NCBI RefSeq assembly: GCF_023336735.1
Contig: NZ_JAMBAQ010000004.1
Coordinates: forward strand, 55,180 to 119,179
Origin: Moraxella oculi
GTDB taxonomy: Bacteria; Pseudomonadota; Gammaproteobacteria; Pseudomonadales; Moraxellaceae
Direction of reading: 5' to 3'
DNA: 64,000 nt
Shown: positions 52,072-60,711 of the stretch, piece by piece
Layout of the letters: each line of letters starts with the position of its first letter
Position numbering within the stretch: the stretch's first letter is position 1
Notes under the pieces: model-generated
Told to the model about the DNA's origin: nothing
The model's database searches: none
The model's input: only the letters and a program-made list of their open reading frames with translations
Translations under genes and position numbers: made by a program

Positions 52072-53415
52072 ATGATTGCCATAAAAATAAGGTGGTCAAG
52101 GCTTTCACTGGTGATCTTAAGCCTGTTATTCATGCAAGGAGCTGCTGCTGAGTCGAAAGATTATCAAGGGGAACGCATTTCTATGGCATTTCAAGACATG
52201 CCTGTGCGTGCGGTTTTGGATGTCATTGCTCACGCAGGCGATGTTAATATCGTGGTAAGTGATGCTGTTGTGGGTAATATCACACTAAAACTGGATAACA
52301 TACCGTGGGATCAAGCACTTGATATCGTTGTTGATGCCAAGCAGTTGGTTAAGCAGGAGAGGCAAGGTGTGATCAGCATTTCATCTGCTCATGAATTGGC
52401 ACAGATGACAGAACGCCAAGCTCAAGCTCGGCGACACTCTGAGCAGCATCTGCCTTTGCAGACACGATACATACGCATCAACTATGCTCAAGCAAAAGAT
52501 ATTTTATCACTCATCACGCACCAAGGAGATGGGCAACATTCTGCCAGCATGTTGTCTGCGCGTGGTGGGGCGAATATTGACACACGCACCAACACACTCA
52601 TCATCAAAGATGTTGAGCCTGTCATTGAGGAGGTGTCAGCACTGGTGTCTCGCTTGGATGTTCCTGTTCAGCAGGTGATGATTGAGGCTCGAATTGTCAG
52701 TGCTAATGATGGATTTGGTCGTGAGCTTGGGGTAAGCTTTGGTGTATTATCAAACAGTGAGCATCTAAAAATTGCTGGGTCGCAAGCAACATTGCAACAT
52801 CTACGCCGTTTGGAAAATTCAACAACTAACTTGACAAAATCAGCCAGCCCGTCCATCAATTTGGGCATTGCCAACCCAGCAGGTCGCATTGCCTTTGGGT
52901 TGATTAATATGCCTGATGCGTTGCTTGATTTGGAGTTATCCGCCATGCAAGCTGACCGACGAGGTGAAGTGATTTCTATGCCAAAGGTTTTAACCGCTGA
53001 TAAACAGACAGCACGAATCTCATCGGGAATGCAGATTGCCTATCATGAAGAAACATCGAGTGGAGCGACCAATGTGGTATTTAAAGAGGCGGCGCTTGTG
53101 CTTGAAGCGACACCAACCATCACACCAGATGGCAAAATCACCCTAAAGCTTAGTGTCAAAAATGGCACACCTGTAACTAATTTGGGAGTGATCGCTATTC
53201 AAGAAGATGCCTTAGAGACGAATGTCATTGTCAATGATGGTCAAACAGTGGTTCTTGGTGGAATTTACCGACAAACCAATCAAGCAGGCGTGAAAAAGGT
53301 GCCATTCTTTGGCGATTTGCCTGTGGTTGGCAGATTGTTTCGTCAAGAAAATCATAGCGACAGCAAAGACGAATTGTTGATTTTTATTACACCAAAAATC
53401 GTACCAATGTCGTGA
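52072..53415 (+). CDS. pilQ: Type IV pilus secretin PilQ, short form
   Basis: 447-residue outer-membrane secretin with signal peptide (SRLSLVILSLLFMQGAAA). The mature protein begins directly with the N0/STN domain (MAFQDMPVRAVLDVIAHAGD), continues with the N1-type domain (RYIRINYAQAKDILSLI) and ends with the secretin barrel (VQQVMIEARIVSANDGFGRE ... VVLGGIYRQTN ... GDLPVVGRLFRQ). The N-terminal AMIN domains that bind peptidoglycan in other PilQ proteins (about 700 residues) are missing. Reading frames upstream of the chosen ATG add only about 25 residues and no AMIN sequence. Confidence 0.9.
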   Translation: MIAIKIRWSRLSLVILSLLFMQGAAAESKDYQGERISMAFQDMPVRAVLDVIAHAGDVNIVVSDAVVGNITLKLDNIPWDQALDIVVDAKQLVKQERQGVISISSAHELAQMTERQAQARRHSEQHLPLQTRYIRINYAQAKDILSLITHQGDGQHSASMLSARGGANIDTRTNTLIIKDVEPVIEEVSALVSRLDVPVQQVMIEARIVSANDGFGRELGVSFGVLSNSEHLKIAGSQATLQHLRRLENSTTNLTKSASPSINLGIANPAGRIAFGLINMPDALLDLELSAMQADRRGEVISMPKVLTADKQTARISSGMQIAYHEETSSGATNVVFKEAALVLEATPTITPDGKITLKLSVKNGTPVTNLGVIAIQEDALETNVIVNDGQTVVLGGIYRQTNQAGVKKVPFFGDLPVVGRLFRQENHSDSKDELLIFITPKIVPMS

Positions 53416-53535
53416 TTTTTGCAATAACAATCGCTTGGTGGCATAAAATTATCTGTGATTTCATGAAAAACAGTAGCAAGATTCCCCCAAACCTTGTATG
53501 ATAAGCGATTTTGACAAAAGATAAATAGAGTATTC

Positions 53536-54126
53536 ATGTTTGAAGAAGATCATTCAATCGTTGAAGATACGGTGGTCAAAAAAACCAGCGAGGGACTTGC
53601 TAAAATGTTGCCATCGATTTTTTTGGTTGGTCCGATGGGGGCGGGCAAGACGACGATTGGCAAGCTACTTTCCAAGCAGCTTGGACGAGATTTTGTTGAC
53701 TGTGATCATTATATTGTGTCGCAGACTGGTGCGGACATTCCTTGGATTTTTGCCAAAGAAGGTGAAATTGGCTTTCGTGAGCGTGAAACACGAGCGTTGG
53801 CTGAATTGACTGAGCAGTCTAACATCGTTATGGCAACGGGCGGTGGAGCAGTGGAGCGTGCAGAAAATAGGGCATTGCTTAAAAAAGGCTTGGTGATTTA
53901 TCTGGAGGCAAGTGTTGATACTCAGCTGTTTCGTACTAAAAAAGATAAAAATCGTCCATTGCTACAAAATGATAATCCCAAAGAAGTCTTAGAGAGACTT
54001 TATCGGATTCGTCATCCTTTGTATCAGGAGGTTGCAACCATTGTTGTTCCTACTGGGCGAGTTTTTCCCAAGCAAATGGTTGCTAACATCATGCGGATGC
54101 TGCCTAAATATGTCAAATCATCATAA
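53536..54126 (+). CDS. aroK: Shikimate kinase
   Basis: 196 residues. P-loop: FLVGPMGAGKTTIGKLLSKQ. Shikimate-site segments DCDHYIVSQTGADIPWIF and GFRERETRALAEL, then VMATGGGAVERAENR and lid KDKNRPLLQND. Phosphorylates shikimate for chorismate synthesis. An N-terminal extension of about 23 residues precedes the family start near MLPSIFLVG, so translation may begin at the internal ATG (53605). Followed by aroB as in most gammaproteobacteria. Confidence 0.95.
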   Translation: MFEEDHSIVEDTVVKKTSEGLAKMLPSIFLVGPMGAGKTTIGKLLSKQLGRDFVDCDHYIVSQTGADIPWIFAKEGEIGFRERETRALAELTEQSNIVMATGGGAVERAENRALLKKGLVIYLEASVDTQLFRTKKDKNRPLLQNDNPKEVLERLYRIRHPLYQEVATIVVPTGRVFPKQMVANIMRMLPKYVKSS

Positions 54127-54246
54127 GTCATCTGGTGTGTGCCGATGACTGTTTTTTAGATTGGGTGGTATCTGCCAGATTAAAAAAGTGAAATTTAGGT
54201 ACTTATTTTAGTTGTATTGACCAAAAAAATAGGTTAAGGATTTGTC

Positions 54247-55359
54247 ATGATGAATCATGAATTGATTGTACACACCCAAAGCCATGATTATCCAATTTAT
54301 ATTGTTGCCAGTAAGAAAGATGCACAAGGTGTATTGGACTTAGCAAGCCCCATCATGCCTTTTATCAAGGGTAGGCAGGTATTGGTTGTTACCAATGAGG
54401 TGGTGGCTCCTTTTTATTTGGCGGACTTTGAGAGTTTGTTAAAAAAGGCAGGCTTAACGGTGGCGGCTTGCATACTGCCAGATGGTGAAAGTCATAAAAA
54501 CCAAGATAGTATCAATCGGATCTATGATGTCTTATTTGAGCATCAATTCTCTCGTGATTGTACGCTGATTGCGTTAGGGGGCGGTGTGATTGGTGATATG
54601 GTGGGATTTGCAGCAGCAAGCTTCATGCGTGGCGTCAACTTCATTCAAGTGCCGACGACACTATTGGCACAGGTGGATTCGTCAGTAGGTGGCAAAACAG
54701 GCATCAATCACCCATGTGGTAAGAATATGATCGGTGCATTTTGGCAACCCATGGCGGTATTGGCAGACATGACAACTTTTGATACATTGCCTGCCAGAGA
54801 GTTCGCTGCTGGGTTGGCAGAAGTGGTGAAATACGCCTTGATTTTAGATGAGGGCTTTTTGACATGGCTTGAAGAGCATGGCGATGCCATCAATGCCAGA
54901 GATGGCTCGGTCTTGGCAGAGATGGTGTTTCGGTCCTGTCAGTTTAAGGCGGAAGTGGTGGCAGCAGATGAGAGAGAGTCTGGGGTCAGGGCTTTGTTAA
55001 ATTTTGGTCATACTTTTGCCCATGTGATTGAGACGCATCAAGGCTACGGTGTATGGCTGCATGGTGAAGCAGTGGCAGTTGGGATGATGCAGGCTTTGGT
55101 GATGTCTCATAAGCTTGGACTGGTTGAGCGTCATTCCATCACTCGTGTGGCAGGGCTTTTGAGAAGATTTGGATTGCCAGTCAAGCCGCCAGCCATTGAT
55201 GTTAATGAGGCACTTGACCTGATGGGGCATGACAAAAAGGTTCAGTCAGGCAAACTGCGTCTTGTATTGCTAGAGGGTATTGGTAAAGGGTTTGTGACGG
55301 CAGATTTTGATCGTCAATCATTGATAGAAACGCTGATGTCGATCGATGAATACTTGTGA
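54247..55359 (+). CDS. aroB: 3-dehydroquinate synthase
   Basis: 370 residues. NAD-binding GGGVIGDMVGFAAASFMRG, PTTLLAQVDSSVGGKTGINH and the zinc ligand region LNFGHTFAHVIETHQGYG with LHGEAVAVGM. Closes the carbocycle of DAHP in the shikimate pathway. Two ATGs in tandem at 54247 and 54250. Confidence 0.97.
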   Translation: MMNHELIVHTQSHDYPIYIVASKKDAQGVLDLASPIMPFIKGRQVLVVTNEVVAPFYLADFESLLKKAGLTVAACILPDGESHKNQDSINRIYDVLFEHQFSRDCTLIALGGGVIGDMVGFAAASFMRGVNFIQVPTTLLAQVDSSVGGKTGINHPCGKNMIGAFWQPMAVLADMTTFDTLPAREFAAGLAEVVKYALILDEGFLTWLEEHGDAINARDGSVLAEMVFRSCQFKAEVVAADERESGVRALLNFGHTFAHVIETHQGYGVWLHGEAVAVGMMQALVMSHKLGLVERHSITRVAGLLRRFGLPVKPPAIDVNEALDLMGHDKKVQSGKLRLVLLEGIGKGFVTADFDRQSLIETLMSIDEYL

Positions 55360-55456
55360 TGATCGTGGAGATGGTTTTTTTTGAGCATTCATTAAGTATT
55401 TACAATCACACAAAAATTGATACAATACCTAAAACTTAACAAAAAAGGTACGATGT

Positions 55457-56401
55457 ATGGCGATCAGTGCCACAATTAAAGAAAAATATCATCGTCGTCA
55501 AGCGTTGTATTGGCTTGGCTTGGCGGTAGCGATGCTTGTTGCTTGGTTGATTTTATGGATTGCCAGTAGTGCTCCGACCATCACCAAAAAAGATGAGATT
55601 GACAAAAAAAATACCAACTCTACTGAGTTGCCCACTCATATTGAGTCGCTTGGAGAGCTTGATACCGTTGTGCCGCCAATCGATTTTTCCACATTGATTC
55701 GTGATTTGCGTACTTATCCTGCTGAATTTAAGGATAAAAAATATTTTAATGCTAAAAAATTCACCATTCAAGTCATGGATGTGAGCCAAAACGATGTGAT
55801 TGTTAACTATCTGAACACACGAAATGACCGTGATAGATTTGCTTATTTTCGTTATTTAGATGACAATAAAAACCCACGCTATATTCTAACTTATGGTAAA
55901 TTTGACAGCATGGAGCAGGCAAATGCGACTGCCCATGCTGTCAGTTTTGCTTTGCCAACAAGCGTTCAGGTCAATGCGGTAGCGATGGCGGACTATTTAT
56001 CCATCATTGATGATTATGAAAGAGGCGATGTGATTCGTGATTCATCAAGTCGCCAACCAAGACAAGTCCGATTGCAGGCTACTCGTAATGAGATTCCCAT
56101 ACAGGCAGCCACCAAAGCCGACGAGATGCTTGCCAATAGGAGCCAAGAGCAGGCTCGTGAGCGAGCGTCAGCGATCCAAAGGCAGGAAAATGATGGGATG
56201 ATGGAATCCAAGTCAGCAGTGCGGATGCCAACTGCCAGCACGCCAGAAGAAAACATCTCTTTTGATGATCAGCCAAAACCAAGTCAGCCAAAAGAGACGG
56301 TGCCAGCAATCATCAATGAAACTCCGATCCAAAAACCATCACCCCCAGAGTTCATTGCTACGCCAAATGTCAATACTTCCAAGATACCTGGCAGTGAATA
56401 A
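55457..56401 (+). CDS. DamX-like SPOR domain protein
   Basis: 314 residues. Single membrane helix near the N-terminus (ALYWLGLAVAMLVAWLILWI), then a periplasmic part with a SPOR-type segment (AKKFTIQVMDVSQNDVIVNY ... NPRYILTYGKFDSMEQANAT) and a long Pro/Gln-rich C-terminal tail. SPOR domains bind denuded glycan at septa. The position after aroB matches damX in gammaproteobacteria. Here the SPOR domain is central with a disordered tail behind it, unlike E. coli DamX where it is C-terminal. Confidence 0.7.
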   Translation: MAISATIKEKYHRRQALYWLGLAVAMLVAWLILWIASSAPTITKKDEIDKKNTNSTELPTHIESLGELDTVVPPIDFSTLIRDLRTYPAEFKDKKYFNAKKFTIQVMDVSQNDVIVNYLNTRNDRDRFAYFRYLDDNKNPRYILTYGKFDSMEQANATAHAVSFALPTSVQVNAVAMADYLSIIDDYERGDVIRDSSSRQPRQVRLQATRNEIPIQAATKADEMLANRSQEQARERASAIQRQENDGMMESKSAVRMPTASTPEENISFDDQPKPSQPKETVPAIINETPIQKPSPPEFIATPNVNTSKIPGSE

Positions 56402-56407
56402 GAAAGA

Positions 56408-57043
56408 ATGTTCATGAAAAATGTAGATGCTCAAACCGTCCTAGACATGCTAAAAAAAGGCAACGAACGCTATGTGGCAAGCCTTGCCAGTACCGAACCT
56501 TTGCGCATTCCACCGCCAACATTGGTCAAGGAGCAAAATCCCAGTGCGATCATTTTGGGTTGTTCAGATGCACGCGTGCCTGTGGAGTTGATTTTTGATC
56601 AGGGGCTTGGTGATTTGTTCGTCATTCGTGTGGCGGGTAATGTTGTTGCACCCAGCCAGATTGGCTCGATTGAGTTTGCCGCTGATAAGTTTGGCACACA
56701 ACTTGTGGTGGTGCTGGGTCATAGCCACTGTGGTGCGGTAACTGCATGTGTGGAGGCATTGATGAATCCTGAACAGTGCTATTCGCCAAACCTGCAATCG
56801 ATTGTGGATAGAATTCGTCCAAGCGTCTATAATCTACACGAGATTGCTACGGCAGGAGATCGTGAGATTGGCATGGATGAGTTCATTGACCGTGCCGTGC
56901 GTGCGAATGTGCGTATGTCGGTCAGTCAATTAAAGCACGGCTCACGCATTTTGGAGGATATGGTCAATGCGGGTCGCTTGATGATTGTTGGTGCTGAGTA
57001 TGATGTCGCCACAGGCCGAGTGAATTTTTTTAGTGAACCTTAA
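56408..57043 (+). CDS. Beta-class carbonic anhydrase
   Basis: 211 residues. Zinc ligands Cys in ILGCSDARVPVE and His/Cys in VVVLGHSHCGAVTAC, with the Asp-Arg dyad in CSDAR. Interconverts CO2 and bicarbonate in the cytoplasm. It starts 7 bp after the SPOR gene and 23 bp before gloA, so the three are likely co-transcribed. A second in-frame ATG lies at 56414. Confidence 0.94.
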   Translation: MFMKNVDAQTVLDMLKKGNERYVASLASTEPLRIPPPTLVKEQNPSAIILGCSDARVPVELIFDQGLGDLFVIRVAGNVVAPSQIGSIEFAADKFGTQLVVVLGHSHCGAVTACVEALMNPEQCYSPNLQSIVDRIRPSVYNLHEIATAGDREIGMDEFIDRAVRANVRMSVSQLKHGSRILEDMVNAGRLMIVGAEYDVATGRVNFFSEP

Positions 57044-57065
57044 ATAAGATCAATGGAGGGTATTG

Positions 57066-57599
57066 ATGACAACCATCGCACAGCCAGAACAGTCCTTAAA
57101 AGCTGATGGCGTAAAAAGCATTCCGACTCAATCAGAGGGTTATGTCTTTAATCATACCATGCTACGCATCAAAGATCCTGTAAAATCGTTGGCATTTTAC
57201 ACAGGCGTACTTGGCATGACCTTGCTGCGCCACAGTCAATATCCAGATGCCAAATTTGATTTGTATTTCTTGGCAAAGCTCACCGAAAAGGAGCGTGATG
57301 ATTTACCTCAGACAGAGGATTTGACTGCTTATGTATCACGCCAGCGTGCCATTTTAGAATTAACCCACAACTATGGTACTGAAGATGATGCTGATTTTAG
57401 CTATCATCATGGCAATGGCGAACCAAGAGGCTTTGGGCATATCTGTTTTAGTGTGCCAAATCTTCATGAGGCGGTAAAATGGTTTGATGACAATGGCGTT
57501 GAATTTCAAAAGCGTCCAGAAGATGGGAGTATGAAAGACATTGCTTTTATTAAAGATCCAGATGGCTATTGGGTTGAAATCATTGAATTAAAACATTGA
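57066..57599 (+). CDS. gloA: Lactoylglutathione lyase (glyoxalase I)
   Basis: 177 residues. Converts the methylglyoxal-glutathione hemithioacetal to lactoylglutathione. Metal ligands: His in FNHTMLRIKDPVKSLAFY, Glu in RAILELTHNYGTE, His in GFGHICFSVPNLHEA and Glu in GYWVEIIELK. The longer form with an extra loop (AKLTEKERDDLPQTEDLTAY) is the zinc-type, eukaryote-like class also seen in Pseudomonas. GGAGGG five bases before the ATG sets the start. Confidence 0.94.
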   Translation: MTTIAQPEQSLKADGVKSIPTQSEGYVFNHTMLRIKDPVKSLAFYTGVLGMTLLRHSQYPDAKFDLYFLAKLTEKERDDLPQTEDLTAYVSRQRAILELTHNYGTEDDADFSYHHGNGEPRGFGHICFSVPNLHEAVKWFDDNGVEFQKRPEDGSMKDIAFIKDPDGYWVEIIELKH

Positions 57600-57619
57600 T
57601 GATAATGTAGTGAGTTATC

Positions 57620-57653
57620 AAAAAACACCCCAATGATGATTGAGGTGTTTTTT
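57620..57653. terminator. Terminator between gloA and dps
   Basis: AAAAAACACC (57620-57629) pairs with GGTGTTTTTT (57644-57653), extended inward with one mismatch by CAAT/ATTG. Serves both convergent genes. Confidence 0.85.
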
Positions 57654-57684
57654 GATGGAGGCATGTTATTGTTATTTGGTGAAA

Positions 57685-58161
57685 TCATCCTAAAAAGGCG
57701 TTATACATCCAAACCTCTTTTTCTTGATCTTGAACATATCCTGCCAAAATATCAGCCGTACCCTGATCGCAGGCTTCTTCGGCGACTAGTGCTACTTGAC
57801 GCTGCTCTTTGATGAGAGTTTGTAGACCTTTGATGGTGCCTTGAACACATGCTCTGCCATCAAACACATCTTTATCTTCTGTGATGCCAGAATGTTTGAT
57901 AAAATCGCTATAAGCGTGCAGTGGCGTGCCACCTAAAGTGAGGATTCGTTCAGCGATTTCGTCAATTTGTAACTGTAATTTGGTGTATAGCTCTTCAAAT
58001 TTTGGGTGTAATGTAAAGAAATGCTCGCCTTTGACATTCCAGTGATAGCCGCGTACATTGAGATAAAATAAGTGATAACCAGACAGCAAAGTATTGAGTG
58101 CTGTGATGACTGAAGCGAGTTCTGTCTTTGTAAGACCAATTTGGTTGGTGGTGTCTGTCAT
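57685..58161 (-). CDS. dps: Dps family ferritin-like DNA-protection protein
   Basis: 158-residue mini-ferritin that forms dodecamers and oxidises Fe(II) with H2O2. The inter-subunit ferroxidase ligands are visible in NVRGYHWNVKGEHFFTLHPK and YTKLQLQIDEIAERILTLGG (Dps pattern: W-H-x-x-G-x-x-F ... H-x-x-F-E-E ... D-x-x-x-E). There is no long Lys-rich N-terminal tail, so direct DNA binding is uncertain. Upstream lies AT-rich sequence with a dyad that could be an operator for OxyR, Fur or another regulator. Confidence 0.92.
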   Translation of the reverse strand: MTDTTNQIGLTKTELASVITALNTLLSGYHLFYLNVRGYHWNVKGEHFFTLHPKFEELYTKLQLQIDEIAERILTLGGTPLHAYSDFIKHSGITEDKDVFDGRACVQGTIKGLQTLIKEQRQVALVAEEACDQGTADILAGYVQDQEKEVWMYNAFLG

Positions 58162-58274
58162 GATGAGGTCCTTTTTGAAGAGTTTTATTTCACACAGACA
58201 ATTAAGTGCCCATGCCTTAGATGATGGGTAGTATGCGTCATTTTTGATAATAGGTCAATTATATTATATCTAAT

Positions 58275-58308
58275 AAAACATTTTATTTTTTTAAATATAA
58301 AATGTTTT
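58275..58308. promoter_or_regulatory. 12-bp inverted repeat upstream of dps
   Basis: AAAACATTTTAT (58275-58286) and ATAAAATGTTTT (58297-58308) are perfect reverse complements with a 10-nt spacer. They lie just upstream of a TATAAT-like hexamer on the minus strand (near 58262-58268) about 100 bp from the dps start. Confidence 0.5.
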
Positions 58309-58312
58309 TGAT

Positions 58313-58351
58313 GAACAAAAAAAGCAGTAAAGCGATTGCTCTGCTGCTTTT
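58313..58351 (-). terminator. Terminator of the YcxB-like gene
   Basis: AAAAGCAG (58320-58327) and CTGCTTTT (58344-58351) form the stem, with a smaller AGC/GCT pair inside. On the minus strand the stem is followed by a T-run. Confidence 0.7.
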
Positions 58352-58374
58352 ATGCTAAATATGATGGCTAGGCT

Positions 58375-59031
58375 TTATTTTTGGGTGTTGGTTAAAGACT
58401 CTAGACCTTTTGATTTGACTTCGCTTAGATGTTTGATGATGGTTTTGATGGGCAATCCATTGTCTTGTAGGCGTTTTGGAATGATTTGACTGCCTTTTTG
58501 ACCTTTCATATCAAACATCACAAATATATAGCCATCTGTTTCGTCCCAGCTACTGACCGCAGTCCATGGAATGACGGCTGATTGTAGTGGTGTTGAACGC
58601 ATCTGCATGCCACGCATCTGTGGATTATCAAAGAGATTTGTCTGGGTGGGCATGCTCATCACGATGCCATGTGCTTGCACGCCAAGCTGTATCTTTGCCA
58701 TTTCGTCAGGCATTTTGACGGCATTGGCTTGCTTTTCATATTCACGACGCACATACCATTTCAATCCAGCTGTGCGAACCACTAAATACAATGCTGTAAG
58801 TATGAGCATGACCCAAAAGATGATGGTGGAGTAGCCTGTTACGAAAATCAGACCTGCAATTGCTGCCAGCACGACAAGAGCGATGATGAACCATTCTTTG
58901 GTGCGGATGGAGCTTAATGTGAAGTTGTTGGTGCTTTTTTCAAATAAAGCCAGCTGTGCATTTTGAAATTCATCCTTGGTCATGTTGAGTGCGACAGGTT
59001 TTAGAGTGTATGGATAAAGGGCCTTGCTCAC
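58375..59031 (-). CDS. YcxB-like membrane protein
   Basis: 218 residues. Two adjacent hydrophobic helices (WFIIALVVLAAIAGLIFVTG and IIFWVMLILTALYLVVRTAG) are followed by a soluble domain with SAVIPWTAVSSWDETDGYIF and SQIIPKRLQDNG, close to the YcxB-like C-terminal pattern (W-x-x-I-x-x-x-x-E/D-x-x-x-x-x-x-F/Y ... I-I-P-K-R). Function unknown. It stands alone, divergent from serS. Confidence 0.65.
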   Translation of the reverse strand: MSKALYPYTLKPVALNMTKDEFQNAQLALFEKSTNNFTLSSIRTKEWFIIALVVLAAIAGLIFVTGYSTIIFWVMLILTALYLVVRTAGLKWYVRREYEKQANAVKMPDEMAKIQLGVQAHGIVMSMPTQTNLFDNPQMRGMQMRSTPLQSAVIPWTAVSSWDETDGYIFVMFDMKGQKGSQIIPKRLQDNGLPIKTIIKHLSEVKSKGLESLTNTQK

Positions 59032-59235
59032 GATGGATTCCTGTGATGAAAAGTTACTAAAAGAATGACTATATTACTGTTTTTATGCAAAAAAATAAAC
59101 CAAAAAGCCATAAAAAATCATGAAAGTCTTACTTTTTTCTCACTTTCACTGAAAAATTGTCAAACTGACATGCAATTTCATGTCTTTTTTGCTATGATAA
59201 TGGCATTTTTATTTTTTTAAACATAAAGGTAAGAT

Positions 59236-60501
59236 ATGTTAGACCCAAAATTATTGCGTGGTGACTTGACAGAGCTTAAAAGAATCTTGGCAACTCGTGG
59301 CTATGAACTTGATATTGACTTTTGGCAAGGCATGGAAAATCAGCGTAAAGCCTTACAAGTTGAGACTGAAAATCTACAAGCACAAAAAAACGCTGGTGCT
59401 AAAAAAATTGGCGAAATGAAGCGTGCGGGCGAAAACGCAGATGATTTATTGGGTCAAATGGAGCAAGTGAGCGAGCTTATGAAAGCTGCTGAGGTTAAAT
59501 TGCGTGATCTGATGACTCAGATTGAGACCGAAAGCCTAAAAATTCCAAACTTGCCACATGAGACCGTACCTGTGGGTGAAAGTGAGGCGGATAATGTTGA
59601 GATTCGTCGCTGGGGTGTGCCACGCACCTTTGAGTTTGAGATTAAAGACCATACCGATCTTGGCGAGACTTTGGGGCAGCTTGATTTTGAATTGGCTGCC
59701 AAAATCACAGGTTCTAGATTCAGTGTTTTGCGTGGTCAACTGGCCAGATTGAATCGCGCGCTTGTGCAATTCATGCTAGATACTCATATTGAGCGTGGTT
59801 ACACTGAGATGTATGTGCCTTATATGGTTAATGGTGATAGTTTGCAAGGCACGGGGCAACTGCCTAAATTTGAAGAGGATTTATTTAAGCTGCGTGGCGA
59901 TAAAGAGTATTATCTGATTCCCACATCAGAGGTGCCATTAACCAATAGTGTACGAGACAGCATCATTAATCCAAAAGACTTGCCGATCAAGCTGACGGCA
60001 CACACTCCATGCTTTCGTAGTGAGGCGGGCAGTGCAGGGCGTGATACTCGTGGATTGATTCGTCAGCATCAGTTTGAAAAAGTAGAAATGGTGCAAATCG
60101 TGCGTGCCGACACATCAATGCAGGCGTTAGAAGACATGACCTCGCAAGCGGAGGGTATTTTACAGGCGTTAGAGTTGCCTTATCGTGTACTCACGCTTTG
60201 TACAAAAGACATGGGCTTTAGTGCAATCAAAACTTATGATATTGAGGTTTGGTTACCATCACAAAACACTTATCGTGAGATTTCTAGTTGCTCAAACTGT
60301 GCAGATTTTCAGGCTCGCCGAATGTCTGCTCGTCTTAAAGACGGTAAAAAAACTGAGCTTGTTCACACGCTAAACGGTTCTGGTCTTGCGGTCGGTCGAA
60401 CCTTGCTTGCATTGCTTGAAAACCATCAGAATGCAGATGGTACGGTCAATATCCCAAAAGCATTACAGTCTTATATGGGCGGGCTTGAAGTGATTGGTTA
60501 A
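59236..60501 (+). CDS. serS: Seryl-tRNA synthetase
   Basis: 421-residue class II synthetase. The N-terminal coiled-coil arm that holds tRNA-Ser spans about residues 25-100 ([20 protein letters not shown]). Motif 2 is [20 protein letters not shown], preceded by [10 protein letters not shown], and motif 3 is [20 protein letters not shown]. The start has GGTAAG upstream. The last housekeeping gene before the CRISPR region. Confidence 0.97.
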   Translation: MLDPKLLRGDLTELKRILATRGYELDIDFWQGMENQRKALQVETENLQAQKNAGAKKIGEMKRAGENADDLLGQMEQVSELMKAAEVKLRDLMTQIETESLKIPNLPHETVPVGESEADNVEIRRWGVPRTFEFEIKDHTDLGETLGQLDFELAAKITGSRFSVLRGQLARLNRALVQFMLDTHIERGYTEMYVPYMVNGDSLQGTGQLPKFEEDLFKLRGDKEYYLIPTSEVPLTNSVRDSIINPKDLPIKLTAHTPCFRSEAGSAGRDTRGLIRQHQFEKVEMVQIVRADTSMQALEDMTSQAEGILQALELPYRVLTLCTKDMGFSAIKTYDIEVWLPSQNTYREISSCSNCADFQARRMSARLKDGKKTELVHTLNGSGLAVGRTLLALLENHQNADGTVNIPKALQSYMGGLEVIG

Positions 60502-60629
60502 GACCGTTGCTACCGTTCATGGAGAGTGCAAAATAACCACCATTTTAAATCAGTATTTGATAAAACGCCAAGAGTTCTTATTTGACTAGCGGCGATTATG
60601 ACTGTGGTTTATTTTCTGTCATCTCATCG

Positions 60630-60660
60630 CCCACCCTGAATTTGGGTGGGTGTGTTTTTT
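60630..60660 (+). terminator. Terminator between serS and the CRISPR array
   Basis: CCCACCC (60630-60636) pairs with GGGTGGG (60644-60650) around a 7-nt loop, followed by TGTGTTTTTT. It lies about 130 bp after serS; the 60502-60629 stretch shows nothing else. Confidence 0.85.
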
Positions 60661-60711
60661 ATGGTCATGCTTTAGTCTGAATGGTGTTTGGTGTGATGTC
60701 TGGGGTATGTT

